A DNA stretch of 27,476 bases from Atkinsonella hypoxylon (taxonomy: Eukaryota; Ascomycota; Sordariomycetes; Hypocreales; Clavicipitaceae): NCBI GenBank assembly GCA_000729835.1, contig JFHB01000302.1, forward strand, positions 1 through 27,476. The letters are read 5' to 3'. A program made the translations under genes and the position numbers. The notes beneath the pieces were generated by a model. The model ran no database searches, had not been told where the DNA came from, and saw nothing but the letters and a program-made list of their open reading frames with translations. Below, piece by piece: positions 19,265 through 27,476 of this stretch; position 1 is the first letter of the stretch, and each line of letters opens with the position of its first letter.

Positions 19265-20639
19265 ATGGCCTCCCACATTTCTTCGTCTCCTGCTCTTACA
19301 TTCGAGCTTGTAGCTCGTTGTTCTGTGAGTGGCTCACTAGCAGACACAATTTTATGGCGATATTTCCTCGTCGCCTACACTCCATAACGTGGCCGACTCA
19401 CACATTCTTTAGACCACTCGCGCTCGAGCTTCCAACCTGATGCTGCCTCATGGTCCCGTTCAGCTTCCCATGTTCATGCCCGTAGCCACACAAGCTTCCC
19501 TCAAAGGCATAACGCCCCAGCAATTGGAAGAGACTGGATGCAGACTCTGTCTGAACAACACATACCATCTGGGATTGAAACCTGGCCAAGAGGTTCTGGA
19601 TTCAGTTGGAGGAGCCCACAAGCTCCAGGGCTGGAATCACAATCTCCTGACAGATAGTGGAGGGTAGGTTTGTCCCCGTTGACTCGAACCGTTTGTGTCT
19701 TCTGTTGCTGCTAAAACTGTCCGACATAGCTTCCAGATGGTCAGTCTACTAAAACTGGCCAAGATAACAGAAGAAGGAGTCCGATTTCGCAGTCCACATG
19801 ATGGAACCCCGATGCTCCTCACCCCGGAGCACTCAATATCTCTGCAAAACAGCATCGGCAGCGACATTATCATGCAGCTCGATGATGTGCTCGTCACGAC
19901 CTCTCCAGACAAAGCTCGTATGCGTGAGGCCATGGAACGCAGCGTACGCTGGTTAGATAGATGCGTAGCCGCGCATAAGAAGCCAGATTCTCAGAACCTA
20001 TTCTGTATCATTCAAGGCGGTCTTGACCTTGACATGCGCCGAGAATGCTGTCGGGAAATGCTAGCGAGGAACACCCCCGGTATCGCCATCGGCGGGCTGA
20101 GCGGTGGAGAGGCCAAGCATGACTACTGCCGTGTTGTTGAAACATGCACGGCTTTGCTGCCTGACTTGAAACCCCGATATGTCATGGGTATCGGGTACCC
20201 TGAGGACTTGATAGTCAGCGTGGCTCTCGGGGCAGACATGTTTGATTGCGTGTGGCCCACTCGCACTGCTAGATTTGGCAATGCTATCACGAAGCACGGT
20301 GTTTTGAATATTCGCAATGCGAAATATGCAAACGACTTTGGTCCTATAGAGCCTGGTTGTGAATGCATGTGTTGTAGACAAGGGGATGAGGGGATGGGTG
20401 TTACGAGGGCCTACGTGCATCATAATACGTCCAAGGAGACAGTGTCGGCTCATTTGCTGACGATTCACAATGTGTGGTACCAGCTGAATTTGATGAGGAA
20501 AGTGCGTCAGTCTATCATCGAGGATCGGTTTCCGGCATATATACGCCAATTCTTTGCCGATCTGTACGAAAACAAGGCCGATTACCCGGATTGGGCTGTA
20601 GAGGCGCTTCGCCGGGTCAATGTAGATTTACTACAATAG
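19265..20639 (+). CDS. qtrt1: Queuine tRNA-ribosyltransferase catalytic subunit (eukaryotic TGT)
   Basis: Exchanges guanine-34 for queuine in the anticodons of tRNA Asp, Asn, His and Tyr; the animal enzyme works as a heterodimer with QTRT2, whose gene is not in this window. Exons 19265-19324, 19413-19663 and 19730-20639 give 406 residues (human QTRT1 403). The introns are 88 nt (GTGAGT..TTTAG) and 66 nt (GTAGGT..CATAG). Motifs: TFELVARCSTTRARAS at the N-terminus, FMPVATQASLKG, LCLNNTYHLGLKPG, TDSGGFQM with D101 as the general acid/base, IIQGG, IAIGGLSGGEA, YVMGIGYPEDL and MFDCVWPTRTARFGNA with nucleophile D276. Zinc ligands fit the C-x-C-x2-C-x25-H pattern exactly: C314, C316, C319 and H345. 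All catalytic and zinc residues are present, so the enzyme should be active. Exon 1 joins in frame and restores the conserved N-terminus. Confidence 0.96.
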
Positions 20640-21214
20640 AAGTTCTCGAGCCTGCATGTAGATAAGAGGTAGACGTTTCAGGACAAGCGGCCGCTCTGTG
20701 TAAACATTTATGTCTTTCACATTGACTGGTAAAGACAAGCCATGTGTCGATGGCCCTGGCTATTCGTACAAAATGCTCAAATACATGCGGATCTCATAAG
20801 TGTAGCCGTTGAAATTCTTGATATCTCTGAGCTAGATTATCAGTCTTTACTGACTACACTCAAATTGTCAACTCATTTGCAGTGAAGTCTTATGACGATG
20901 CCAAAACGGCATTTTGTTTTCCCTCAGTATCGCACCTTGCCAACGATATGGCACTACGATGCGCGCCTTCACCCAGCTTTGTGATACTAGCACTGATCTT
21001 GAGCCTCTACGGCCATCACGTTGCGCGTGCTTAAACTTGCTCGGCATGCGCACGCTTTTGTAGGATGGGCCACGCGTTCATGAGAAATCATTGATGCTTG
21101 GGTTATTAGATCTTTGTTGGGATGTTGGAACCATCGTGACACCCGTCCGGACGTGAAGCCCAAGGACTTCTCAATCATCTCTTGCTGGAGGATAAGCTTG
21201 AGGGAGTGCGGCGG

Positions 21215-21247
<33 letters not shown>

Positions 21248-21294
21248 CATATACACACATATATGCATACATTTATACATATACATACATGCAT
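21215..21294. repeat. AC/AT compound microsatellite
   Basis: A run of about nine to ten AC units passes into AT units and then into degenerate CATA/TACA repeats ending at GCAT. It generates spurious HTHTHT/YIYIYI and CVCVC frames on the two strands. Likely polymorphic in length between strains. Confidence 0.95.
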
Positions 21295-21490
21295 TACTAG
21301 ATCGTTTCTGAGGGCTATTTCCCATGCATTTGTTCGACTTGACAATAGCAGCCTCAAGGTAGTAATCACCAAGCCAATGCAATGGCGTCTGTTTGAATGA
21401 TCAGTTAGCAGTCGTGAAGTGAGCTTTCTTTGGATGAGCGTTCTGTCTATTCAACAACAGTAATTGGCTTCGTTGACCCCGAAGATGTGT

Positions 21491-21498
21491 TGACGTAA
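21491..21498 (+). promoter_or_regulatory. TGACGTAA, CRE-like bZIP site
   Basis: Matches the ATF/CREB-type element bound by fungal bZIP factors of the Atf1/CPC1 kind, 490 bp upstream of the HOS3 start. A second related core, GACGTC, lies at 21695-21700. Assignment rests on the motif alone. Confidence 0.3.
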
Positions 21499-21719
21499 TA
21501 ATGGCCAAAGTCTGCGACCGTCAATCAATCTTAACGCGCCACCGCGACTAAGCCGCTTTCAATGTTCATGCAGGCGACGACTACGCGCGTGCAGACGTCC
21601 GACGAATCTAGCTTAGAATGTTGGAGGAATAGCTGACGGCTTTCAATGGCAGTTGCTCTGCATTTGCAAATGTTCTGTTTACTTTCCACTTTTCGACGTC
21701 ACTTCCTGGCCGTTGACTT

Positions 21720-21728
21720 GCACGTGAC
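21720..21728 (+). promoter_or_regulatory. GCACGTGAC E-box core upstream of HOS3
   Basis: CACGTG core at 21721-21726, about 265 bp upstream of the HOS3 start. It is the same core as in the RPS17 promoter but with less palindromic flanks. A bHLH site is plausible; no functional evidence in the sequence. Confidence 0.3.
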
Positions 21729-21964
21729 CCCACTTTAAGTCATTCTCAATCGCGCGGCTAAGTTCTCTATCGCAATTGCGATCTACTCCGTAATAAAAAC
21801 AAACATCCAAGAAATCCCCATCCCTGTATTCAAATGCAACCCAACACCTCTTTGTTTCCTCAGTAAAATATTCTGCCGCTGCTAATACTGTCAGACAGAC
21901 CCTGTTGCAACTGTTTCAGGGCTCGCGCGCTTTGTGTGATCATCCGTTCTTAACAACTCGTCTC

Positions 21965-22039
21965 ATGCGTCGTCGTCGCCGTCCACGATCATGTCATCGT
22001 CCATCCATGGGTCTCTTCCTTCACGGCGCAAGACTATGA
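21965..22039 (+). other. Arg-rich upstream ORF overlapping the HOS3 start codon
   Basis: An ATG at 21965 opens a 24-codon frame beginning MRRRRRPRS and ending at TGA 22037-22039, 49 bp inside the HOS3 coding sequence in a different register. If the transcript includes 21965, ribosomes starting there would bypass the HOS3 ATG at 21991. Start-site context and transcript ends are unknown. Confidence 0.5.
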
Positions 22040-25000
22040 CCCCAGCTACGGCAGCGCACGACGGCGATGCTGGGTTGGCACAGTCACTGAGCCAGCTTTC
22101 TATCACGAATGAAGCTCGTCACTCGAGGGCGCCGTCTTCCCGTCGTGCAAGTACTTCTTCGAATACTCCCCTTAGACCGCCCCTTCAATCTTCAGCCTCC
22201 TCAACGCCACCGTCAAGAAATCCGTCTCGTAGCCCGTCCAATGGCCCGAATTCTAAAAGAGGATCCCGTCCCGGGACCCCAACATTGCTTCGTAAAGCTT
22301 CCATGAACTCTTTGCATTCAGCGAACGGCGTCGCATCCGGGCATTCCTTGTCACGACGAACCAGTTATAGCCAGCTCATGTCACCAACAACACCAAAGTC
22401 ACCCACTGTGGACGAGAGGCCCCCAGTGACTGCCAATTCGATTGCAAACGATCACTTCCGCGCCGAACTCGAGGCTCATCATGGGCCTGTCGCGACACTA
22501 CCGACAAGTACGATTGTGATCCTCAATGACGCCGTGTATGGCCATCGATTCTCCCGCCCTCGGACGTCCCGAAGCGCTCTCAGTACTATAGTGGAAAGAC
22601 CTGAGAGGATTAAAGCGAGTGTTTTGGGCGTCTCGACGGCGTATGTACGTCTAGGTGGCCGGCACTGCCAGGGTCGCAATCCCATTCTCCCAAAGAAGGA
22701 TGTCAGGGACATTGACAGCATACCGTTCCGCATTCACAAGACCACTAGGCGACTGCCCCTTTCGTCCCCAGCCGTGACTTATGTTCACGGAATCAAGTGG
22801 ATGGAAGAATTGAAGCTGATGTGCGATTCTGCAGAGTCTAAATTGGCCATGGGAGGCAAAGAATTGCAGCGGCGCGATATGTCCAGGGCTCCTGAGGATC
22901 TTGTGCCGCAACAACTTCATGAGGGGGACCTGTATCTCTGTTCCGAGTCGCTAGATGCCATGGAAGGGGCTCTGGGTGCTGTTTGCGAGGCTGTCGACAC
23001 TGTCTTTGGACATGGACCTCGCAGAGCATTTGTGGGCGTGAGACCTCCTGGTCATCACTGCTCCGCGTCCCATCCTTCTGGATTCTGCTGGGTAAACAAT
23101 GTTCATGTGGGCATTATGCATGGCGCCTTGCATCACGGACTGACGCATGCTGCCATTATTGATTTTGATCTTCATCACGGCGATGGATCCCAAACCATCA
23201 CATGGGAACACAACTCTCAGGCACATACAGCAAAGAAAAACGACGCCCCTTGGAAGAAGACTACTATAGGTTACTTCAGCTTGCACGACATCAACTCCTA
23301 TCCTTGCGAGTGGGGTGACGCAGAAAAGGTGAAAAATGCCAGCATCTGCATTGATAACGCGCATGGTCAATCAATCTGGAATGTCCACCTTCAGCCTTGG
23401 AATACAGAAGAGGATTTTTGGGTATTGTACGAATCGACATATAGTATTTTGCTGCAAAAAGCTCGCAAATACTTGAGAGAGCAGGCTCAGAGGGTACGAC
23501 AAGCGAACCAAGTCCCCAAAGCAGCAATCTTCTTCTCGGCTGGTTTCGATGCAAGCGAGTGGGAGGGAGCGGGGATGCAGCGTCATCAGGTCAACGTTCC
23601 AACCGATTTCTATGCCCGTCTGACTCAAGATGTTATTTTCTTGGCCGCCGAGGAGGGATTGGCAGTGGATGGGCGAGTTGTAAGCGTCCTCGAAGGCGGC
23701 TACAGCGATCGCGCTCTGTTTTCAGGCATCCTGAGTCATCTGAGTGGGATGGCTGGGCCTGAGACTCCTGTGAAGACAGAAGGGGAAACCAGCGGCCTTG
23801 CCTACGAGATGGGACAACGGATTGGCAGTGTCGGTGCGAACATTGATCCAAGGGGAGATCAGCAGGATTCACCCGCTCACAGCCAAAGTTACAGTCCGTC
23901 ATGGTGGGCGAGCGGGCAACTAGACCAGCTCGAACTATCTGCACAGCCGCCTCCTTTGCAGAAGAAACGACAAAACTCAACACCTCCTACCTACACAACT
24001 CCCACACAAGCCTCTACAGCGAGAGTGACAGATCCGGTTAGGATGCGACGAAGTCTATCTAGTATATCCACGGGGTACCCAAAAGTGATTCCACGACCTC
24101 CATCACCTCCGCCACCAGAAGTATCCTGGGTTGTTGCGGCCAAGGAGCTATGCAACGTGTTGATTCCCTCAGATCGACAGACGGACAGCTATAAGGCGGA
24201 GGAACTAAATGCAGAGGCCTCTCGTGCCAGACGAGACCGGCAGTCCATCTTGCTGGGCCAACCGCCGCCGATGCATACTGTGACTGATCGACCGTCGTCG
24301 AGAATGTCGTTGCGCGAGCGGCGAACAAGAGCTATCGGTCCGATCGATGAAGAGACCAGCGAGATGCAACCAAAGACGAGGAGAAAGCAGGCCATCACCC
24401 CAGTTGCTTCTCCGACCAAGGTATGTACCTGAACATGGGTTGATGAAGAACAATGCCACAGCTAATTTGGATGATAGACAACCAGAGACACGCCCCAACC
24501 CAACGTCACGCAGTCTGCGAGGAGGTCAAGCCGTCGTCTCAGCAGTGCCTCCACGACACTCAGCCCTCCCAGAGAGGAGCCGCCGCCAATACCGCCCATT
24601 CCTGCTACAGCTCCTGTTCCTAGCCGACCCAACAGCCGACCAAACTCTAGAGCAGGCAGAGCACAGTGCAGTGACAGAGCATCCGTACAACAGAATCGGG
24701 CAACATCGGCTCGCAAAGAGCCAGTTGCCAAAGGGGCTAAAGGGGCGAGGAAACCGAACACACCAGCACGGACAGGCAAGCAAACCGTACTTGCTGGTAC
24801 TGATACACCAACGCCATCTACTGGTCTCCCACTTCACATTGTGACCAACGATTCAAAGGTAGACATGGACAACCTAGCCACAGGTGTGAAAAGGATTCGA
24901 ATTAATTTGATCACGCAATCACAAAAGGACGCAAAGAAGAAGTCCAAAGACGCAGTGGCTGCGAGTGAGCGGGCCACTGATCATGACTCCTCAATACCCA

Positions 25001-25515
25001 AGCCACCGGAAAAGACATCTTTTCCACTTGCGCCTCGTCCCGGACAACCTCTACAAGTACGAGACCAAGCTCAACAGCCCCCGACACCATCCTTGTGCGG
25101 AGGAGTTTCTACTCTATTAGAGGGATTTTATCCATCGAGCACATCGTCCCCAACGCCTGCTCCATCAGTCTTGGCAGGGAGCTCTCCTGATGTGCCGCAT
25201 GTTGCAGTACATGCCGCGAGTGATACCAGCGACATCTTCATTCCTTACCAGCCAGAGGGAACGGAGACTGTCACCATGGTTCCCCAAGAACCTCTCAAAT
25301 GGCTCCCGCCAAATGTGCCGACCCCGTCAGCGTCGACGCCTACCGATGCACCTGCCCGGGTGGTGAAACCGAGTGCTCTGTTTCAGTACCGGCATAAGTC
25401 CGGGATTCCGTTCGCACCAAGAGGAGACAAGGCCAGCAACGTGCTAGGGACTGGAAGTAGTCAGCCCTCTGGGAATGAGAATCAGCCGAAGTTGGAGACG
25501 AAATCATCATTGTGA
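21991..25515 (+). CDS. hos3: Histone deacetylase, HOS3/HosB type
   Basis: Zinc-dependent class II-like fungal histone deacetylase that removes acetyl groups from histone lysines. Exons 21991-24420 and 24478-25515 (57-nt phase-0 intron, GTATGT..GATAG) give 1155 residues; yeast Hos3 has about 700, so the tail is long. Residues 1-170 are Ser/Arg/Pro-rich and disordered. The catalytic domain spans about 170-600: VERPERIKAS, VHGIKWMEELK, VGVRPPGHHCSASHPSGFCWVNN with active-site H355/H356, IIDFDLHHGDGSQ with zinc ligands D393 and H395, FFSAGFDASEWEGAG with zinc ligand D520, and VLEGGYSD with catalytic Y571. All key residues are intact. The remaining 550 residues are Pro/Ser-rich except a patch GVKRIRINLITQSQKDAKKK near 945-965. 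Intron removal keeps the frame open into the tail; reading through would stop after three codons. The start has an overlapping uORF. Confidence 0.94.
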
Positions 25516-25919
25516 CCGCGTTCGAAGGACCACAAACGTAATACGTATCCCAACAAGAACAATGCACCTACAAAGGACCACAAAGCTAATACGTGTCCCA
25601 ACAAGAACAACTGCACCTACAATCGATTTCGAAGACGGCAAGAAAATCCGGATTTGAAGTGGTAGTGAAGCCACAACAAGTGCGAGTCATTGGATATAAA
25701 GATGACTAGCATGTTCACGAGAGAGCCACACTTGTTTCCTTTTGCCTGGTTTCATACAATCTGCACGTCAACAACGTGTGATACCCCCCTTTGGATGTAG
25801 CAATGAATATCTGGCTATAGAGTCTAACCAATCTCCTATTTTAGGATCCTTTCCAGCCGTTGTATACCATTATGTTTCCCATAGCCTAGTTTCCTTCCAC
25901 TTGGTGCGAATCATATTTC
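25516..25919. other. Convergent intergenic region HOS3/HIS2
   Basis: Contains the 3' ends of HOS3 (+) and HIS2 (-). The 48-bp tandem duplication begins nine bases past the HOS3 stop. The rest is AT-rich with no gene. Confidence 0.55.
25525..25622. repeat. 48-bp tandem duplication after the HOS3 stop
   Basis: Two adjacent copies, each starting AAGGACCACAAA, continuing with TAATACGT, TCCCAACAAGAACAA and ending TGCACCTACAA. Copy one is 25525-25572 and copy two 25573-25621, with a few substitutions and a one-base insertion. Both would sit in the HOS3 3' UTR. Confidence 0.93.
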
Positions 25920-27029
25920 TCATACAGAAAAGTGTTCTTTAAACGCCGCCAATGGAACGGCCTTGTCTAAAAGTGTTGCCTTTGTAAACCCATTGTTGCC
26001 AGGATGAGACTGCCGCTCAAAAGTCCACACCTCATGCACTCCCAGGCTCTCGAGAAATGCCACGCCGCGAGCGTAATTCGTGCCGACCTGCGCAACGCCA
26101 TGGCTATCATCCGACATGGTAAACCTGCCGCCTAATTTGATCCATTCCTGTAGAGAAAAAAGGAGGGTCATTAGAAAAAGCCTTGTTTAGCCGCGCAAAA
26201 GCACCATACCTCTGCGATGATCCTCCCCGGGTACGGCTCGTCCAGTCCCTTCCTCAACGCCGCGGTATTCAGCTCCAACCACCCGCCCTGCTCCCTCACG
26301 ACGCGCAGGTTCCGCACGACGCGCCGCCACACGCCGCCCCATTTCCTGATGTCCCTGCCTGGATCCCGGCTCAAGAGCCGGATGAGGTCGAAGTGCCCTG
26401 TGATGCGGGGCCGCAGCGCGAGAAGCATCTCGAGCTGCAGGTCGTAGTAGTCCTCGTAGAGGCGCTCTTCCGAGCCCCCACTCCTGGCCACGGCAGCAGC
26501 GTACTTTGCCTTGTCGTAGTCTATGGGGATGGAGTGCACGTGGTGCACTGAGCCGATGAAGTAGTCTATTGAGGCGGGGAGGGCGAGCTCGTGCACGTGG
26601 GGTGCGTAGGAGGGCCGGGGAAACTCTGCTTCGAAGCCGATGAGGATGTGGATCTGGGGTGCGTATTTCTCTTGCAGACGGGCTGCTTCGGCTGTGTAGG
26701 CTTTGTGGAGGCTGGGGAGGCTTGCGAGGGCGTGAGGGTCTGAGAGCTTGTGTTGGTTAGGTCTGAAGGGGGGGAGCGAAGTGTTTAAGAGCGGGATGGG
26801 GTGAAGGTTGAGGTGAGGTTGAGGACTTGAGTGAGTGAAATGAATGATAGGGGGTGACGAAGCGTACCTCCTCTGGGTACAAGTCTTGCTCTTCGTAGCG
26901 CGGCATGTGCTCTGATAGACCTATCGTTTTGAAGCCCTGGCGGATAGCGTGCTGGATGATATCCTCGAGCTGGTCGACTGCGTGGCCGGGGCAGAATTGC
27001 CCGGAGTGGGAGTGCATCGTGAAAGCCAT
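25920..27029 (-). CDS. his2: Histidinol-phosphatase, PHP family
   Basis: Hydrolyses L-histidinol phosphate to histidinol, the penultimate step region of histidine biosynthesis, in the cytosol. Exons 27029-26868, 26746-26210 and 26147-25920 give 308 residues (yeast His2 335). The introns are 121 nt (26747-26867, donor GTACGC) and 62 nt (26148-26209, GTATGG..CTACAG). PHP metal-binding motifs in order: MHSHSGQFCPGHA (H6, H8), IGLSEHMPRY (E40, H41), ILIGFEAEF, IDYFIGSVHHVHSIPIDY, ITGHFDLIRL and FTMSDDSHGVAQVG. For intron 1, the first AG after the pyrimidine tract gives an immediate stop, so the next AG, 13 bases past a CTAAC branch-like site, is used; it joins YPEE to LSDPHALASL. Exon 2 is strongly C-rich at third positions. 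It is convergent with HOS3. Start ATG at 27029 gives the standard short N-terminus ahead of the HSHS motif. Confidence 0.94.
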
Positions 27030-27179
27030 GACGAGGCCGACACGAGTTGTCGCTATTTGCCTTGGTTTCTGTGCAGTCACCAAGGGACCCAAGTATTTTT
27101 TTTTACAAGCAGTTAGTCGGTGTATTCAGTATAGAACCACTTGAAGCAATGGCGTTGTCGCATCTGCCGTCGCTGAGGC

Positions 27180-27204
27180 TTTTTTTTTTAAAAAAAAAAA
27201 AAAA
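27180..27204. repeat. T10-A15 homopolymer switch
   Basis: Ten T are followed directly by fifteen A, forming a perfect inverted repeat of at least 20 bases. It lies about 150 bp upstream of the HIS2 start. Poly(dA:dT) tracts commonly exclude nucleosomes in fungal promoters, so this may be the open core of the HIS2 promoter. Confidence 0.85.
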
Positions 27205-27253
27205 TCTACTTTTTTACCGAGTTGCAGTTTATGATGACGTGCATGTGGGGCGA

Positions 27254-27284
27254 GGGCGTGTCATAGGGCGTGTCATAGGGCGTG
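27254..27284. repeat. 12-bp tandem repeat (GGGCGTGTCATA), 2.5 copies
   Basis: Two perfect copies of GGGCGTGTCATA and a third partial GGGCGTG, about 230 bp upstream of the HIS2 ATG. Each copy carries a GGGCGTG box, so a repeated protein-binding site is possible but unproven. Confidence 0.85.
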
Positions 27285-27476
27285 GTCAAGACGCGAGTTC
27301 TGACTGGTGCTTGGTGGGTGAAGTTTCCGATTACGGCAAAAGAAATGTTTCATGGAAATCTACCCATGCCACGCTCGGGTGTACAGTAAATCTCAGGTCC
27401 AGACCATGTGTGCATTGGTCCAGAGTGGAGCCAGAGCGGGTGTAGATTTAGGCAGAATAGCATATGCTAAGCACAC

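Larger units (their letters stand above)
20640..21990. other. Intergenic region between queuine transferase and HOS3
   Basis: Both neighbours read on the plus strand. Contents include an AC/AT microsatellite at 21215-21294, TGACGTAA at 21491-21498, GACGTC at 21695-21700 and a CACGTG at 21721-21726. The last 500 bp probably hold the HOS3 promoter and 5' UTR. No gene is supported. Confidence 0.55.
27030..27476. other. Upstream region of HIS2
   Basis: Promoter side of HIS2 up to the window edge. It holds a T-run near 27096, a T10-A15 block at 27180-27204 and a 12-bp repeat at 27254-27284. I found no canonical TGACTCA general-control site, only a TGACGT at 27235-27240. No gene is supported. Confidence 0.5.

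Noticed and set aside
21215..21294. AC/AT tract considered as the remnant of a mobile element
   Set aside because: It is a simple microsatellite with no flanking coding remnant, terminal repeat or target duplication that I could see.
27180..27204. A15 run considered as a retroposon poly(A) tail
   Set aside because: It is preceded directly by T10, with no element body or target-site duplication nearby.

Overview
The window looks like nuclear DNA of a filamentous ascomycete (Pezizomycotina). I infer a Sordariomycete, possibly Hypocreales, from protein character; no database comparison was possible. The evidence is short spliceosomal introns (55-147 nt) with GT..AG ends and CTAAC/CTGAC/CTAAT-like branch sites, long intergenic regions, and a gene set typical of that group. 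All recognisable genes are housekeeping or cell-biology genes. I see no transposon, tRNA, rRNA, CRISPR array or secondary-metabolite cluster.

Layout. (1) 443-2110 (+): spartin/senescence-domain protein, three exons. (2) 2743-4917 (+): gamma-tubulin complex component 4 (GCP4), one exon. (3) 5372-7017 (-): conserved fungal protein of unknown function, with a small 3' exon that is easily missed. (4) 7018-9716: 2.7 kb without a supported gene. (5) 9717-13474 (-): BBC1/MTI1-type SH3 protein of cortical actin patches, three exons. (6) 14965-15795 (+): Rtr1/RPAP2 RNA polymerase II CTD phosphatase. (7) 16313-16967 (-): ribosomal protein eS17, three exons. (8) 17661-18968 (-): mitochondrial small-subunit ribosomal protein MRP51. 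(9) 19265-20639 (+): catalytic subunit of queuine tRNA-ribosyltransferase, three exons, diverging from MRP51 across a 296-bp intergenic region. (10) 21991-25515 (+): HOS3/HosB-type histone deacetylase with a long tail, two exons. (11) 25920-27029 (-): histidinol-phosphatase HIS2 (PHP family), three exons.

The genes do not form a pathway. Loose themes are translation (eS17, MRP51, queuosine enzyme), transcription and chromatin (Rtr1, HOS3) and cytoskeleton (GCP4, BBC1). The most suggestive arrangement is the divergent pair MRP51/queuine transferase, because queuosine acts in decoding, including in mitochondria of many eukaryotes.

I looked for an undescribed system and did not find one I can defend. 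The points most worth a second look are the unknown-function protein at 5372-7017, the overlapping arginine-rich uORF on HOS3, the shared MRP51/queuine-transferase intergenic region, a conserved-looking patch in the HOS3 tail, and several tandem repeats, notably a 48-bp duplication just after the HOS3 stop and a graded 11-bp array upstream of BBC1. Exon boundaries were deduced by eye from reading frame and splice consensus.
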